Positions 1 through 50,000 of a DNA stretch of 64,000 nt are shown here, piece after piece. Every line of letters begins with the position of its first letter. Position 1 is the stretch's first letter. This DNA is from Sinonovacula constricta. Taxonomy: Eukaryota; Mollusca; Bivalvia; Cardiida; Solecurtidae. Below the pieces are notes generated by a model, which saw only the letters and a list, made by a program, of their open reading frames with translations, did no database searches and was not told where the DNA came from. The position numbers were made by a program, and so were the translations under genes. The stretch is from assembly GCA_007844125.1 (NCBI GenBank), contig CM017558.1, positions 32,018,230 to 32,082,229 on the forward strand. The letters run 5' to 3'.

Positions 1-3000
1 GCTGCAGCTGCAGCTGAACCTTCACACAGTTCAACAGGACAAAGCAATGCTTAAAATTGGTGATGGCGATCTTGAATACTGGAGGTGACTGTTTGAGGAG
101 ATGTGGGTGGAGGAGGCATCTAGGGACCAGACTGAAAGATATTAGGTTTTAATGGAGTCTATTTCTTTCTTTGCGGACGCGCATTCTCATTGAAGTAAAG
201 GAAATGTAAAATTTATTTGCAATCAATCATTTAAAGAAAAATCAATAAGACATTAAGCCATTGTAGGTTGAGCAAACTAATTATGTTCATAGTGTATGAA
301 ATCAAATTGAAAACTGTGAAACATCTACTGTGGAGATGGATATTCCTGATTTATTGCAACCACAACGGATAGAGAAGCGCCACACAACCTAAGTGTTCTA
401 AAGAATTATGGGCTTCATCTTGTCAGCAGTCAAAATGTCATTGCTATCATTTGAAACACAATTCCTACGTATGCAATAACATTAGGCATTCTTGGTAAAG
501 CTGCCGACTTGTAACTCCTCCCACATAATTGTTTTGATATATTAAGTGTTCACACTTTATTGAGGTGTTTTACCAATTCGAATACATTACTCTAATTTAA
601 GCTATTCGACTTCTTTCGAAATACCTTCAGAACAGGTTGTACAAAACTGGTCTGAGCGAATGACTTAATGAGAAAATGTCTTCCAACTGACCTGTTCGAC
701 AGGGGTTCTACTCTGACATCTAAGTGGGATAATCTCCAACCGAAATAACAGGGCGTCGCTATTATGTGCATATTTATGTTGCTGATATGTATTTCTTTAA
801 TAAAAAACAAACAACAAGCCTGTAACATTTAAACAAGTAAACAGACATAGTATGTTATTTATCATGGCCATTTATTTTAACTGGGAAATAGTTCCTAAAT
901 CTAAAACCTAATAAGAACGTAAAAACATCTGCACATATTCCTTTGGATGTTCTTACGAAATTTCTGTCAATGGCATTTCCTCATTCTTTTTTATTATGAT
1001 AACCTGTTTTTAATAAAGATCTGTCTGTACCATAGACGCCCCTTAAACAGAAGTCCCTATCTTTCCTAGAATAAACTTTTCTCTCTCAGGTCCCTTTCAG
1101 AATTGCTTAGTCGATGGTACCATAAACGTGAAATGAACTGTTTTTAATAAATGTAAAGCATTAGGTAATGCCATTCATAGTATGATAACGCTTATAGAAA
1201 AGGTGGGAAATACATTGAAATACTACTTATTACTACTGACCAATTATGCACGGACAGTAATGACTCCAATATGCTAAATTCGGTGTTCGATTCAGCCACC
1301 TTTTGGGTAAGAACATGGGCAGGTTATAAAAACATTGATATACACGCTCAAAATGACATACCAGAAGAATAATGGTGTGGTAGAGTAAAGGTAAATAAAA
1401 TCAAGTTTCTTAAATAGTCGTATTAAACTTACTTTGCCTACTTAAATCGTTGTGACAAATGCTTATAGTGTCGTTGCATTATCCAAGAGCAGTAATCGGC
1501 ATTTTCCGTCAAATTAAGCTAACATATGGTGTTAATCTGGTCATAGATAGGTAAATACATAGATTGTTTAGAAGGAAACACCTGTCACCGCTTTTCCATC
1601 TGTCCATCTTATTTTCAATTTTAATAAAGGGAAGCGGGTCATTCAATGGGCCCTTTAACTACAAAAAAGAATACCATTTGAAGTAGATTGTAACGATATT
1701 TTTTCAGTTTGAAGACATATAATCCTTATTCCTGTTCTGATTTTAAGGCTAAATCTTTTATGTAGTTTATTACAAACGATCATGTAGGATTTATTAATGA
1801 TTGACTTAATCTCGAGAAATGTTTAAATTATGAAGTTGCGCAACCTTCCCTGATCAGTTATATTACTCCGGAGATGTTTGAAAAATACAGAAGTAAACTA
1901 CAAACCATACATGTCATACATTCGATGCGAAATTTATCCTTGGTTACTATGTAATATATATAAGGATGTGTTCCTGATCTACATTAGGAAACAGGAGGAA
2001 AACAAAATTCAATCAATGCTATCATTCTTTAACTCTTGTTAAAGAAGTAAGAAGAAATATGTACAGTCAACCAGTGTATAAGTAACAATTAATTTCGTTT
2101 TGTCATATTTGGTTCTCAAAATAAAAAGGAAATTTATTCTCTTTTTTTCAGTTGAAAGTATACTGTTACAAAGTAACTTATAAAATTAGTAATTATGAAT
2201 ATAAAGCAAATGATACAGATAACACAGTTTTATAAATGCTGCGTTCATGTCCCAACAATACTATTACTCCCAGAAATTGTGTATTACTAGAAAAAGTTGA
2301 TTCAAAGCATCACAGTCGCCGGAAAATAATGCAAACAAATATAAAATGTTGTAATCAGAGCAAAAGAAAACGTTTTCGCAATGCACTTACATGTATTAGC
2401 CTTGATTTTCCCATGTTTACGACCAACAATCTTGTATTTGGGACCATTATTTACATTATTAATTAACAGAAGAATTAATAAAATTTATATAGAGGTCCGT
2501 TTCTTAAAATAAATATATCATCATCCAAATCAGCCGACCTTAAAATTTTCTTAATACACAATAATTTATCCTTACTTAAAAAAGGTTTCCAAACTGTTCG
2601 TCTATGCCTGTCTTTGTTGAAGAACTTTTCCGATCTGTTGGTCTATGCTTGTCTTTGTTGGTCATTTAAGGTCATTACAATGTTATGCGTACCGATATTG
2701 TTTCGAATATATGCTCCCCTACCCCTACTTCGTATGTATTTATTCAAGTCAGTGCAGTTATGTAATATAAATATTTCGAATCAACAATTGATATCAGTAA
2801 GATATTAGTGATTTTTGTCATAGTTCTTACAGTTTTTTTTTATCTTTAAGTTTAAATGGTTAAATTGTTGAAACGAAAAAAAAAATGCACCATATTAGCT
2901 ATATAACCATATGGTCATTTTACTGTTGAAATAGCATAAACATAACCGGTATAAAAATGATTGCTTCTTAAATGTTGTGATGTCACCCCATAGACATTTA

Positions 3001-3126
3001 CAAAACAAATCATAAAAGTAACGATCGCCGTTCTTGGCGATCCAATAAAAATCTCTATTACCGGCATTTGCGTTTAACGTTAATAATGCAGACATTATTT
3101 ATTCAATCACGGTTAAACATCTCCAG
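1..3126. other. Upstream region of gene 1, nothing assigned
   Basis: AT-rich sequence without a recognisable exon. Gene 1's first visible exon needs a preceding phase-1 donor, so a 5' exon may be hidden here or lie left of the window. A GC-richer stretch at 1-90 is open on the + strand, but I cannot name it. Confidence 0.5.
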
Positions 3127-39705
<36,579 letters not shown>

Positions 39706-39924
39706 TTGGGGGCAACTAAGGAACCAGTGGGTTTTTGATGGAACATTTGTGTCGCCCATTTAAATAAGGCACGTATTTGCCTATCGTTGATATATGAGGA
39801 CACATCAGTTGAATGATGCACATTATTACACTGCAAAGTTCAGTATTATGGACAACTCTTCTCCAGAACTCCAGTGTTCCAGCCTCGTTCCAAGATGGAC
39901 GCCAAATCAATAATGATAAAACAA

Positions 39925-39930
39925 AATAAA
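39925..39930 (+). promoter_or_regulatory. Candidate polyadenylation signal for gene 1
   Basis: This is the first AATAAA after the stop, about 220 bp downstream. Others lie at 40038-40043 and 40384-40389. In AT-rich sequence the hexamer is frequent, so which is used cannot be told. Confidence 0.3.
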
Positions 39931-40789
39931 CATGTACACGTACATTTTCATCACAGCGTCATTTTATCGAAATCTGTTTTAAGCAGATTAAGTCATGTTA
40001 TATGTTTGTTTCTTGTTGTTTGTGTTCAGAAAACATTAATAAACAACCGAATATTAGATTTACAATGAAACGTGTACTAGGCATATGGAAAATGAATCGA
40101 TCTATTATATCTGAACAAACCTCCCATGGAATTCTAAGTCATCCGTTTTATTATCTTAAGATTAAGCTGTTTTTTATTTTTATTTTTTTTTATTTTACCA
40201 TTTTGCTTTTTAATTTAATTTTGTTCACATTCATCAATATTAAATTGCTTAGATTTGTATGCATTTATCATTTTAAATATTTTAATCAATTGTTTCTGTT
40301 TCTTGTTAATCGTTTTATGTATTTTTGGTATATGTTTCTGTTTCTTATTATTAACATATTATTTTGTTACTGTTTATTAGTGAAATAAAATTGTATATTC
40401 AGTCAGTTCACTAGTGAAATCCGCTTAAGTATAGAATGAAACATGACCATACAATTGTTATGGAATATATTTTAACTTTGACAGTTTGCAAGAGTCGGAT
40501 TCAACTATTCTTATAAATATATAAATGTACTATTGTATATACTATAATATATGCTGCTATTATACAAAAAAGAAGATTATATTTGTAGTAATGCATCAAA
40601 TATGTCATTTATTGACTTGAAGAATAATAACTTTTCCAAAAGACTGTCCTGATATATTATATGATGTCGTTGTGTATATTTTCATAGCATGTTTGGGTTT
40701 TTTAAATAATTAGGATTGGTATAATTTCATTCCGGAAATAGTCCTGAATCGTTTTTTTAAATCAACACTATCGAATACATAGTGTTTTC

Positions 40790-40985
40790 TTTCGTTACCA
40801 ACAATATTGAGAATATATGACAAATATATAAGTCCGATAAGCACTGCAGCATATATCAAAATTTGAAAAGGCAGAGGACAAAGGTATTCACATGCAAGCC
40901 ACATGTAAAAGTCAAACAAATTGTAATACAAATTGTACAAATATAAAACAAATATGTGACGAGTCATTCAACAATGACTCAGACA
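40790..40985 (-). repeat. Dispersed hairpin repeat, 3' half (minus strand)
   Basis: On the minus strand the blocks 'GGCTTGCATGTGAATACCTT', 'TGATATATGCTGCAGTGCTT' and TGAATGACTCGTCACA match the family's 3' half. It lies about 1.1 kb past the stop of gene 1. Confidence 0.55.
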
Positions 40986-43900
40986 CATAAACAATGACAA
41001 CTACGTGTTGTTTTTTTTAATTTCCGCATTCTGCAACTCAGAAAATATGTCTTATAATCACTTTCAGTTTGTTGATTTATTCATTCTGAATATTTATTGT
41101 TCTCTATTACATGTATTCCTTTTACCTTTATGTATGTTCTTATCTATATATTACATACATTTGTCAGATGTTCTTCTGTAATAAATTTTAAATCTTTGAA
41201 ACTGTGTCTCTTATTTATGCCATGCATTTATCCAACGCTGCCGCCAGCAGGTTTTTCTACTAAAGTGATTGCATAATATAAAACAATATGTGTTTAAGAC
41301 GTTATACTAGCGATATGTTAAGTATCTTATGTGTGGATATTCCTAAAAGATTGACTTGCACAGATTACTCCTGGTGTCCACATATTAACGATTAGATATA
41401 AATAATATAAGTATACCACTTAAAATTTTGGTTTTCGCGTGTTTTCTAACGATGACTTATTGTTAAGCTAACTCTTTTTTAAATGAACTTTAACATTTTA
41501 AGTCGTATTTATATGGATAGAAAAAATAAGTTGTCATGAAATGTGTAAATGTGTTAAAGGTGTTGCATTTCAAAACCAAAAATTAATGCAATGTTCCTAA
41601 ACAATAAGACACATTCTTTACATAATCCGCTGTTTGATTTCTCTTTAATGTTCCCCTACCAAGGCGTACCTTTATATGATGATTTTGTCTGTATGCTTTA
41701 TTTCTTATTGTACTGTTGAATAAAATTGTAAACAAAAGTGATGAATCTTTATAAAGCTACATTACAAAATGAATATCAGTTTTGTAGACAAAATATAGTC
41801 ATGATTTGTTTAGCTGTAATGTATGTACTGACAGCCCGTCTTTTTTTAATTTCATTTCGGTCATTGTTATCATTTCATACAAATTCAAGATGAATGCAAA
41901 GCTTTAAGTTATAATTTAAATTAATGGTACCCTTTAACTTCGTATAAAAGTAGTCATACGACATAAAAGCAGGCGGCAAAATCCTGCAGTAAAATTTACT
42001 GTAAAATGACTGTAAGGTCCAGAATATTAAAACTGCACTTGCAGCAATACATCTTGACAACAATACTAGATTGTTCGGTATAATGAGAATATAAGAATAT
42101 AGTTCCAGTGTTATGTGTGTGAAAGCATAAAAGATTATATATGACGAACTTGGGCCTAAAGGAAAGGTAGAACATTAAAATCAGGACCAGATAAGTAAAA
42201 AGAATATTGTGTGACGATTGAATGCGTGTGTGTTTACATTGTGAATGACCATTGTTACTGACCTTTCGGACCTTGGTTGACAATACCAACTAACACTGTA
42301 GCAGCCAGCGAAATTTTAGTTTTATACACCGAAAAAATATTTGCTAGTAAAGTAGGAAGAAAATCATTGCAGAACCTCAGTTTAAAAAATATTTTTCCAG
42401 GAATCTCATATAAGAACCAATAAGATCATAATGTTAATAAGCACTAAAATACGGAACAGTACTTTTCTAACTGTACATGTATGTAATAACTACAGACTTA
42501 AAAAACATGTATTTTCTGTGATATATAGTTTTTGACAAATAGTAGCCTTTGTTGAATTTTGCACTTCCTTGTCATCATTGAAAATATCAATTATCATAAT
42601 TTAAATATATTACAACTATTCCAGTTGAGCATTTTAGTATTTCTAAAGCGTTATTTATACTGATGGTATGTTAAAACAAGGTTATTTCGTTTTGCGTGAC
42701 ATATAATATATTAAGTATGCATAGCTACATGTATATTGAGGTTGACATAAAGCGGTATTAGAATGACACGAAAACAGCGTGTTTATCTGAACACTCACAC
42801 TTCTAGTTGTTACTTTTAGAGTGATGACTGGAAGGGAGATGCACCAGTTTCATGTGTCGTAATTACACGCTACATGTACATATCGACTACAAGGTAAGCC
42901 GAATGGGCTGCTGACCATGCAGTTAACATATTTTAGTGACCGTGATTGCTAATCCCATGGAAATGGTGTAAAGATTGCCATAGAGATAAAGTAATTAGCA
43001 AGCATCATCAAAGAGTTGAACACGGCGAATCATGCTCGTAAGCTAAGTTGGGCTGACATCTTATGCATATAGCCATACATTTTTAACAAAGATTAAGAAG
43101 AAAATTTTGGTATTTGATTTGACTTTTTCAATCAAATCAAATATGCGTAGAACCGTTATTCGATTAATTGTAATGAACTGTAATATCTAATGGCATCGAT
43201 ACATTTTTCAATAACTCAGTGCATTTACTTTCTTGTTACTATTTTGTTTTCTGAGAAAACAACTTGCATAAAGCTATTATTCAGGTAATTAAGTATTTAT
43301 TGGCATTTCAAAGAAGGTCTCTATCAGGGTTTTTTATATAAATTAAGTAAATCATGCGTCAATCGTTTCATGAAGTCAGTAGCATCTCTTTAAAGACAGT
43401 CGCACTGCATACGCAACTTTTGAAGTATCCATTACATATATTCTATGTCAAAAAGAATGAGAGACAAATGGTCGGATCGGTGTATATTTCTTGCATGAAC
43501 ATTGTGCATATCTATTTATGCAAATGATATCAGTACATAGAATTGCAGTACATTATAACTTTGTCAAGTTTTCAACAAAACTTCAATAAACAGCAATGCG
43601 AGCATTGACATTATAAATTATGTATTATAAAGTTAAGTATTTATCGAACAGTAGTGTTGTTACCAGAGCTTTACATGCCTTGACTTAAAGTATTGTTTGT
43701 TAGCATCAGATAGCCTCTGGATAATAGTATGTGTATGTCATTTCTATAATGACCGTGTATATGATCATGGATGTTATCGTATTATCTTCGTGATGTACGG
43801 GACTTGAAAAATATTAATATGGCATATCGGCAACGTACGGCTCGTGAGTGTGAGTACGAGAGTTAGGCGTATGTTTTTAAAAGACATTTAAAGATTTAAA

Positions 43901-44200
43901 GAAAAATATGAGATACTAAATTCACAATATCAAAATATACAGACAGAAAAGAGAAGAAAACACACACAATTAAACTATGATACTTCAAACCTGAAACTCG
44001 CTGATTCGCGCATTCAATAAGATAGTCGCATCTTAAATTTCCTCATCCACTTAAAATAGACAATGGTTAAGATGTATTCATTTACAATTGTATCTACTTA
44101 AACTTTATCCGTCCAAGTTCACATTAAGTTTGTGTTTTGCACACATTAATAAAGTTTGCTTCATGTATCTGGTAGGACCATTGTTTTATCTACCTTTGCT

Positions 44201-44255
44201 ATGAGGAACATCGTTGTGATTTACGTTTTCTTCCTAAAACATGTTTCTGTGTTCG
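44201..44255 (+). CDS. Gene 2 exon 1: signal peptide
   Basis: The ATG at 44201 has a G at -3 and opens [18 protein letters not shown], a short basic n-region plus hydrophobic core typical of a secretory signal. The exon ends in phase 1 at GTAAGC, matching the phase-1 entry of the EGF exon at 46061 and giving ...[11 protein letters not shown]. No other ATG with a fitting donor was seen nearby. Upstream transcription start and promoter elements could not be assigned. Confidence 0.72.
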
Positions 44256-47055
44256 GTAAGCTCATTTGACGTATTTTAGACGATGTTTCAAAGTTTAATA
44301 ATCTTTATTCAAAAATATTTTTTGTAATATTGAATGGATATTTAATACTTTTAGTTATTTTGCTTTAACTGTGTTCCATTGTATATGTTTATTATCAAGT
44401 TGCATGTCTTTCAAACACAAATGCTGTTCATTTAAACGTATATGCAGTTTGACTTTCTTCCAACCAATTTTGTATAAATTCTCTTCCGAAATATGGTGAC
44501 ACTATTTTCTTAAAATTCGCTAGTGCGAACGATGATTGGCCTTTTATTGAAACCTGTGTCCAGAAAGAATGATTAGAAAAAATAGAATCACTCGTTAACC
44601 GAATATGCTAAAATTAATTATTCAACAGATTTTATAAAAAAAATAAATGCATGCCCTCTGGACGTCGAAATCAAAGAGTATCATAAAACCTTAAACGTTA
44701 ACATTTTTATACAATTTTTATTTTGATTAATGTTGAAATGTTATGTCTTGTTACTGTTCATTGTATTTGTTTATTGTATTTGTTTCTTTCAGGTTAGAAA
44801 ATATAAGTTAAAATTAATAACACAGTGCTCTCATAGGCATGTCCTAGTTATGTGCACAGTCGTCTATTTCTGTATGCAAGCAAAGAAGCGTGTTCTTTTG
44901 GGGGGTTCTTTAATGAGATAGTTATGTTAGGGGTGTAATAATCTTATTTGGGCACAAAAGCTATATAATTGTATACCCTTGAAAAATCATAATGAGTAAA
45001 ATAAGCAAAAGAAAGAAGTTGTAAACAGCAATGCTATTACTGTCAGCGTTTTTTTTCTTCTGTAGTATTAAAGAGAATTCATTTTTGTTACCTAAAAGAG
45101 TCTGAGTCACATGCAGTCACGCGTATTTCAATGAAAAGTAAAGCTTTGTTGAATCACTATTTTGTAATAGTCTAAACATATTACTTTCGATCACTATACA
45201 ATATGTGAATATATAACGATTACAATGACTTCAGATAAGCTGAATCAATTGGTCGATGTGGTTTACTTTTTTGACTGACATGGTCTGATGACGTTTTATC
45301 CTGCATATGTACTTCAAAACTATGCAAGGTTATTGAGCTATATATGACATACATTGTCGATAACCGTCGCAACGCTTTGGGTTCTTCGAACCTGCAGACA
45401 ACCCACAATCTTTAAAATACACAACACAGTATGATTATTTCTCAAGTTTAGATGGATTATGCGTATGTAATTATTATTTGTACCTAAATTCATTCTTAAA
45501 ACGCGCGTTTAGGCGGGGTCCGACCAAATGCAGTCTACATCTTTTATACATGGTTAGTGAAATAACATGTTTTGGCGTCACCATGCGTATACAACACCGT
45601 AAGATCGTAAATGATTACAACAAAAGTAATGTCTGTCTTCATTTTTGTCAACCATGCCTAGCAACCTATACCTTAGCCGATATTTTGCGTTTTTTATACA
45701 ACATGACAAAAGAGCAATCTGTTATTATTGGTTTAATGCGGGGAAAAAGATAACTGAATAAATGCATTTTCTAAAATATAATAATAAATCGAAAATAATG
45801 TCTCCGGTCCATAATACCCATATATGTTTAAAGATTGCTGAAAAAAATTGAAAACGCATTTTGTTTTACATTACCAGAGCCATAGTGCATAGCAATTAAA
45901 CTACAATGTATAATACTTAATTAGTGACTTGAACTTCACGCACTGATATAAAGCTTTTCAACTCTTGAGATATTCTTTTTTATCTTTAAGTATATTCGAC
46001 TAGAAATAAAATACCTATATTGACTATTGGAGAAGGTATAAAAGATCATATCCATTTTAGTGGGCGCTGCTGGTAACTACGGTACAGGTTACATAGTGTG
46101 TAGTGAACACTGTGTAAACAGCAGTGTCTGTGACAAAGTTAATGGACACTGTCCCGGTGGGTGTGCTGCTGGGTGGAGGGGCGACAAGTGTAAAACAAGT
46201 AAAGGCTTTTATATATTTGATCTTTGTAGGGTAACGGAAACTTTATTGACTGTCATTTATAAAATCTAGTAAGCTAAGACATTTTTTTTTCAAATATCTA
46301 CTCTTGAAATGAACTTTTTTTTCTTCGAGTCCTATGTATTTATTATTAAACAAAACAATTGATAGTTCACTGTACAATAATAATTTCAACTCTTTAATAT
46401 AATGTTACACATCTTCAAAATCGAGTAACAGTACTTATAAAGAGAGTCACACCCTGTTCATATGGTGCTTTAAAACGGCTTTACGTCTTTTGGGTGTACG
46501 GTTACATGTTTTTAATATATAAATATAGGGTTACACGTCTTTTTTATAGATAAATATATTATCCCATCGTAATTTAGTTACACATCTTAACGATGCTTAA
46601 TCAAACCTACTTTTTCCATAATTATACATCTAAATAATTTAAAGAATTCGTTTCTTTTCTTGCGTAATCAGCTTAAAGTACAGCAAACTAATACATATGG
46701 TTTTGAGGCTTACCAAAGCCATTAAAAGATAATGCATATTATTGTTGACATCATCTTTTTATCCAGAATGTGACAACGGAAAGTATGGCCTGAACTGTCT
46801 TAACACATGCAGCAAACACTGCCGAGGTAGTAGAACATGTGATAAAGAAAGGGGCTATTGTGGTAGCGGGTGTAAACGTGGTTGGAAAGGCAAACTGTGT
46901 CGTAAAGGTAATTGAACTAATGATTGATCATAAAGATGTCGATAAGGAGGAGGAAGTGGATTAGAAGATGAGGAACAAGTAGAACAAGTTTCAGTAGAAG
47001 GAAAGGTAGATGGGCAATAATAGTGGTGTGATGATGATGATGATGATGATGCTGA

Positions 47056-47096
<41 letters not shown>

Positions 47097-50000
47097 ATGA
47101 TGATGGTGGTGGTGATGTAATAGTATAATTGCATGTATTTTCTATGATTATTTTATAGATAGTAAGGTCAATCCACCACATGTGAAGCTTTATCGAATAT
47201 GTGCATTATGAACTCATGTGTTGCAGAATGTATCGATGGCAAATATGGGTTTCGGTGTAAAAAGAAATGCTCTGGCTATTGCTTGATTAAGCAACCCTGT
47301 AATAAGAAGAGTGGTCATTGTGATGAAGGCTGCAGTCCTGGTCGTAGGGGAAGCATGTGTACGTCAGGTATGCCAGCCGTAGACAAGACATTACACGTTG
47401 TTTGAGACTTTTAAAAGCGAAACAGTGTTTAATATGGGAGTTTACTCACCATAACCACGTTAAACGTTTTACGATGTTTGCACCTCTGCTGAATCCTATG
47501 TTAAATGTGGAAAAGAATAACATATTGGTAAACCAATAATATATTTGAATATAAAATAAATGAATTAAATAAACCGATATACTTAAAAACAAATCAGGGC
47601 TTGTATTTGTTTTAAAAATATGGATTTCCTAATCTATTGAGTACATAACTTTGGTCCCCAGTGAAAACACTATTTAATGGGTTTGCCATCTTCTTAAAAT
47701 TAAATTATTTCAGGATGTCCGGCCGGATATTATGGGTCTGGTTGTCAGCAACATTGTTCCGGTCGATGTGCAAACAACGTAACGTGTGTCAAGGTAGATG
47801 GACACTGCCCCGGGGGATGTGTTTCTGGATGGAGGGGCGACAGATGTGATGCAGGTTGCGATTTTTATAATCCTTTACACTTTGTAAATCATATTTAAAA
47901 CGTTGTAAAAACACTAAGATTGTCTTTGCTCTGTAAATTATACTCAAGCTCAACGTTTAAACGTGTGCACATTGTCGATTTATGATGCACGCTGCATTGC
48001 ATGTCTATTTAAAGTAAGATATGATTGCAATGTTTCATTTAAATGCGGGTATTTAATAATGCCATTTTATATTTTTCATTTTATAAAAGTGATATTATGA
48101 CTATTTAAATAAAGAAAGAACGATACATTTAGAATGATGGACAACACGCGGAGTACATATTTATTTAAGTGGACCAAGATCCAGTTGCCATTGATGAAAG
48201 CATGCATGCATACATCGAAAGCAATGTCAATGTAAAATTAACTCCTGCCAATCGTTACAATGGTTATAAATTTAGCTTGTAATGAGACAAGGTGTCGATT
48301 GATAGAAATTCTTGTCTTTCCCTTCAAGGTTATACTAAGAAGAAGAGTGTCCTGTAATAGATAATTACAAATTCAAACCACATTTATTGTCCATATTTAC
48401 TCTAATATGCTCTTTGTTTTATACTGTATAACTTCAACAGATTTTATATGCCAATTCTTCAAAGGATGCAACGATAGTTCATTTGGAGTTAGGTGTACTG
48501 GGCGCTGTAGTGATCACTGTTTAGACAACATAGTCTGTGACAAAGTAGATGGACACTGTCCACGGGGATGTGCTGCTGGATGGAGAGGTGCAAAATGTGA
48601 CAGGGGTACGGTCAGATGGCTGATGTCAAGCTAAGTTTTAAATTTCAACTAAACCATTTTAGGCAATGTGAGAAAACCCTTAAAGAAGTGCGAGTTTAGA
48701 GCTCTGCACACCTGTGTTAGCAGTAAATGTTTTTCCTACTTTCCATTGGCAATTTCAATGCAGTCTCTGTGTGTTTTTTTTCTGTTTCATGTCTCGCTTT
48801 GTTAAACTTTGGTATTTTAAAGTTTAATATATGTCATACTCACGTCATTATCCATATTTCTGCACATTAACAGTTAGTTATGAACTCCAACAGATTGATT
48901 TGTATATATATTAACATGTTACAAAAATGTTATTTTACTAATAAATTGCTCTGAAAAGGTAAAACTGGACCAACATGTTAATTTAAAATGACAATTACTA
49001 ACTTCTTAACACTTGCAGCATGTACAGCTTGTACAGATTAGTTTATGACCAGACAAATGACAATTGTCAACTGGCTCTATGCTTACTGATTTATTTTAGA
49101 ATGTCCCAAAGATACCTACGGAGTTGATTGCAGTCTTAACTGCAGTGGCCATTGTCTACAGGGAGCATTCTGTAACCGGGTCACTGGTGTGTGTGATGAA
49201 CGATGCCAACCTGGCTGGACAGGATCCAGGTGCGAAGAAGGTAACGCGGATATTTAACCAACTATGCGGGCCACGTTCACATTTAATGCTAGTATTTTGT
49301 TTAAAATGATGAAAAGACAAATTCTTCTTTGTGTAACTTTTGAGGAGGTTTTATTTATAGGGACGTCATAAAATCTGAATAGTTTTCAAAGGACGTCTGA
49401 AAGACTGATACCAGACTCCTGTTTTTTGCGGGTACCAGAACCCGTAGCAGTTTTCTTATGATTCAACAGTCTACTAAGTCATTTTAAACATTATGTTTGT
49501 ACAGCTGTACACATAAACTCCTCTTTTGAAAGAAATCACTGAAATTATGGATCAAAGTAGCTTCAAGATAGAAGTCAGAACGATTTTGAGAACCGATACA
49601 GGATATTTGTCCTCTACAATACAATATCTTTATTTAATTATGATATATGAAACGTAATCCGGCCAATAAAACATGAACAAATGTATACACAAAACAATGT
49701 AACGAGCTGTTTCTCATTACTTGACAGCAAGAATAATTAAAGGTAAGAATTAAGATGTCAGTATATAATGATTAGTATAAATGAATTACAGTAAAACCTC
49801 TCGAAGCGGAACCTCTAAGCAGCGGCTACCTCTAAGCAGCGGCAGTTAAATTTCCCCCCAGTAGTTTTCAGCGCATTATAACCTCTAAGCAGCAACTCCT
49901 CCGCGAAGCGGTAAGCGGCCGTGTAATTCTCTTCCCTGAGGCTAGTTTAACCTCTGCGTAGCAACACCGGTGCAGCTATTTTTAGATCAGTCTGTCGCGT

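Larger units (their letters stand above)
39706..44200. other. Region between gene 1 and gene 2
   Basis: It contains the 3' untranslated region of gene 1 (end not defined), one half-copy of the dispersed repeat (40790-40985) and otherwise AT-rich sequence with no gene I can support. The promoter of gene 2 should lie near its right end, but no TATA box or CpG-rich block stands out. Confidence 0.5.

Noticed and set aside
2..89. Open frame at the left edge (LQLQLNLHTVQQ... ending with a stop at 87-89)
   Set aside because: Cut by the window edge, no motif, no splice context. It may be the end of a transposon or exon, but this cannot be supported.
2685..2732. Possible signal-peptide exon for gene 1 (MLCVPILFRIYAPLPLL then GTATGT)
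   Set aside because: The phase would fit, but the codons lie inside a longer unrelated frame, the peptide lacks a clear cleavage site, and gene 2's signal exon is not similar.
40002..40388. 128-codon hydrophobic frame (FIFIFFYFTILLF) downstream of gene 1
   Set aside because: Composition follows from T-rich 3' flanking DNA; no motif, and no supporting splice or start context.
43518..43525. Octamer ATGCAAAT upstream of gene 2
   Set aside because: A single 8-bp match in AT-rich DNA is expected by chance, and it lies about 680 bp from the start codon.
46855..47181. Minus-strand Ser/Ala-rich 108-codon frame
   Set aside because: Artefact of the GAT/GCT microsatellite and antisense to a live EGF exon.
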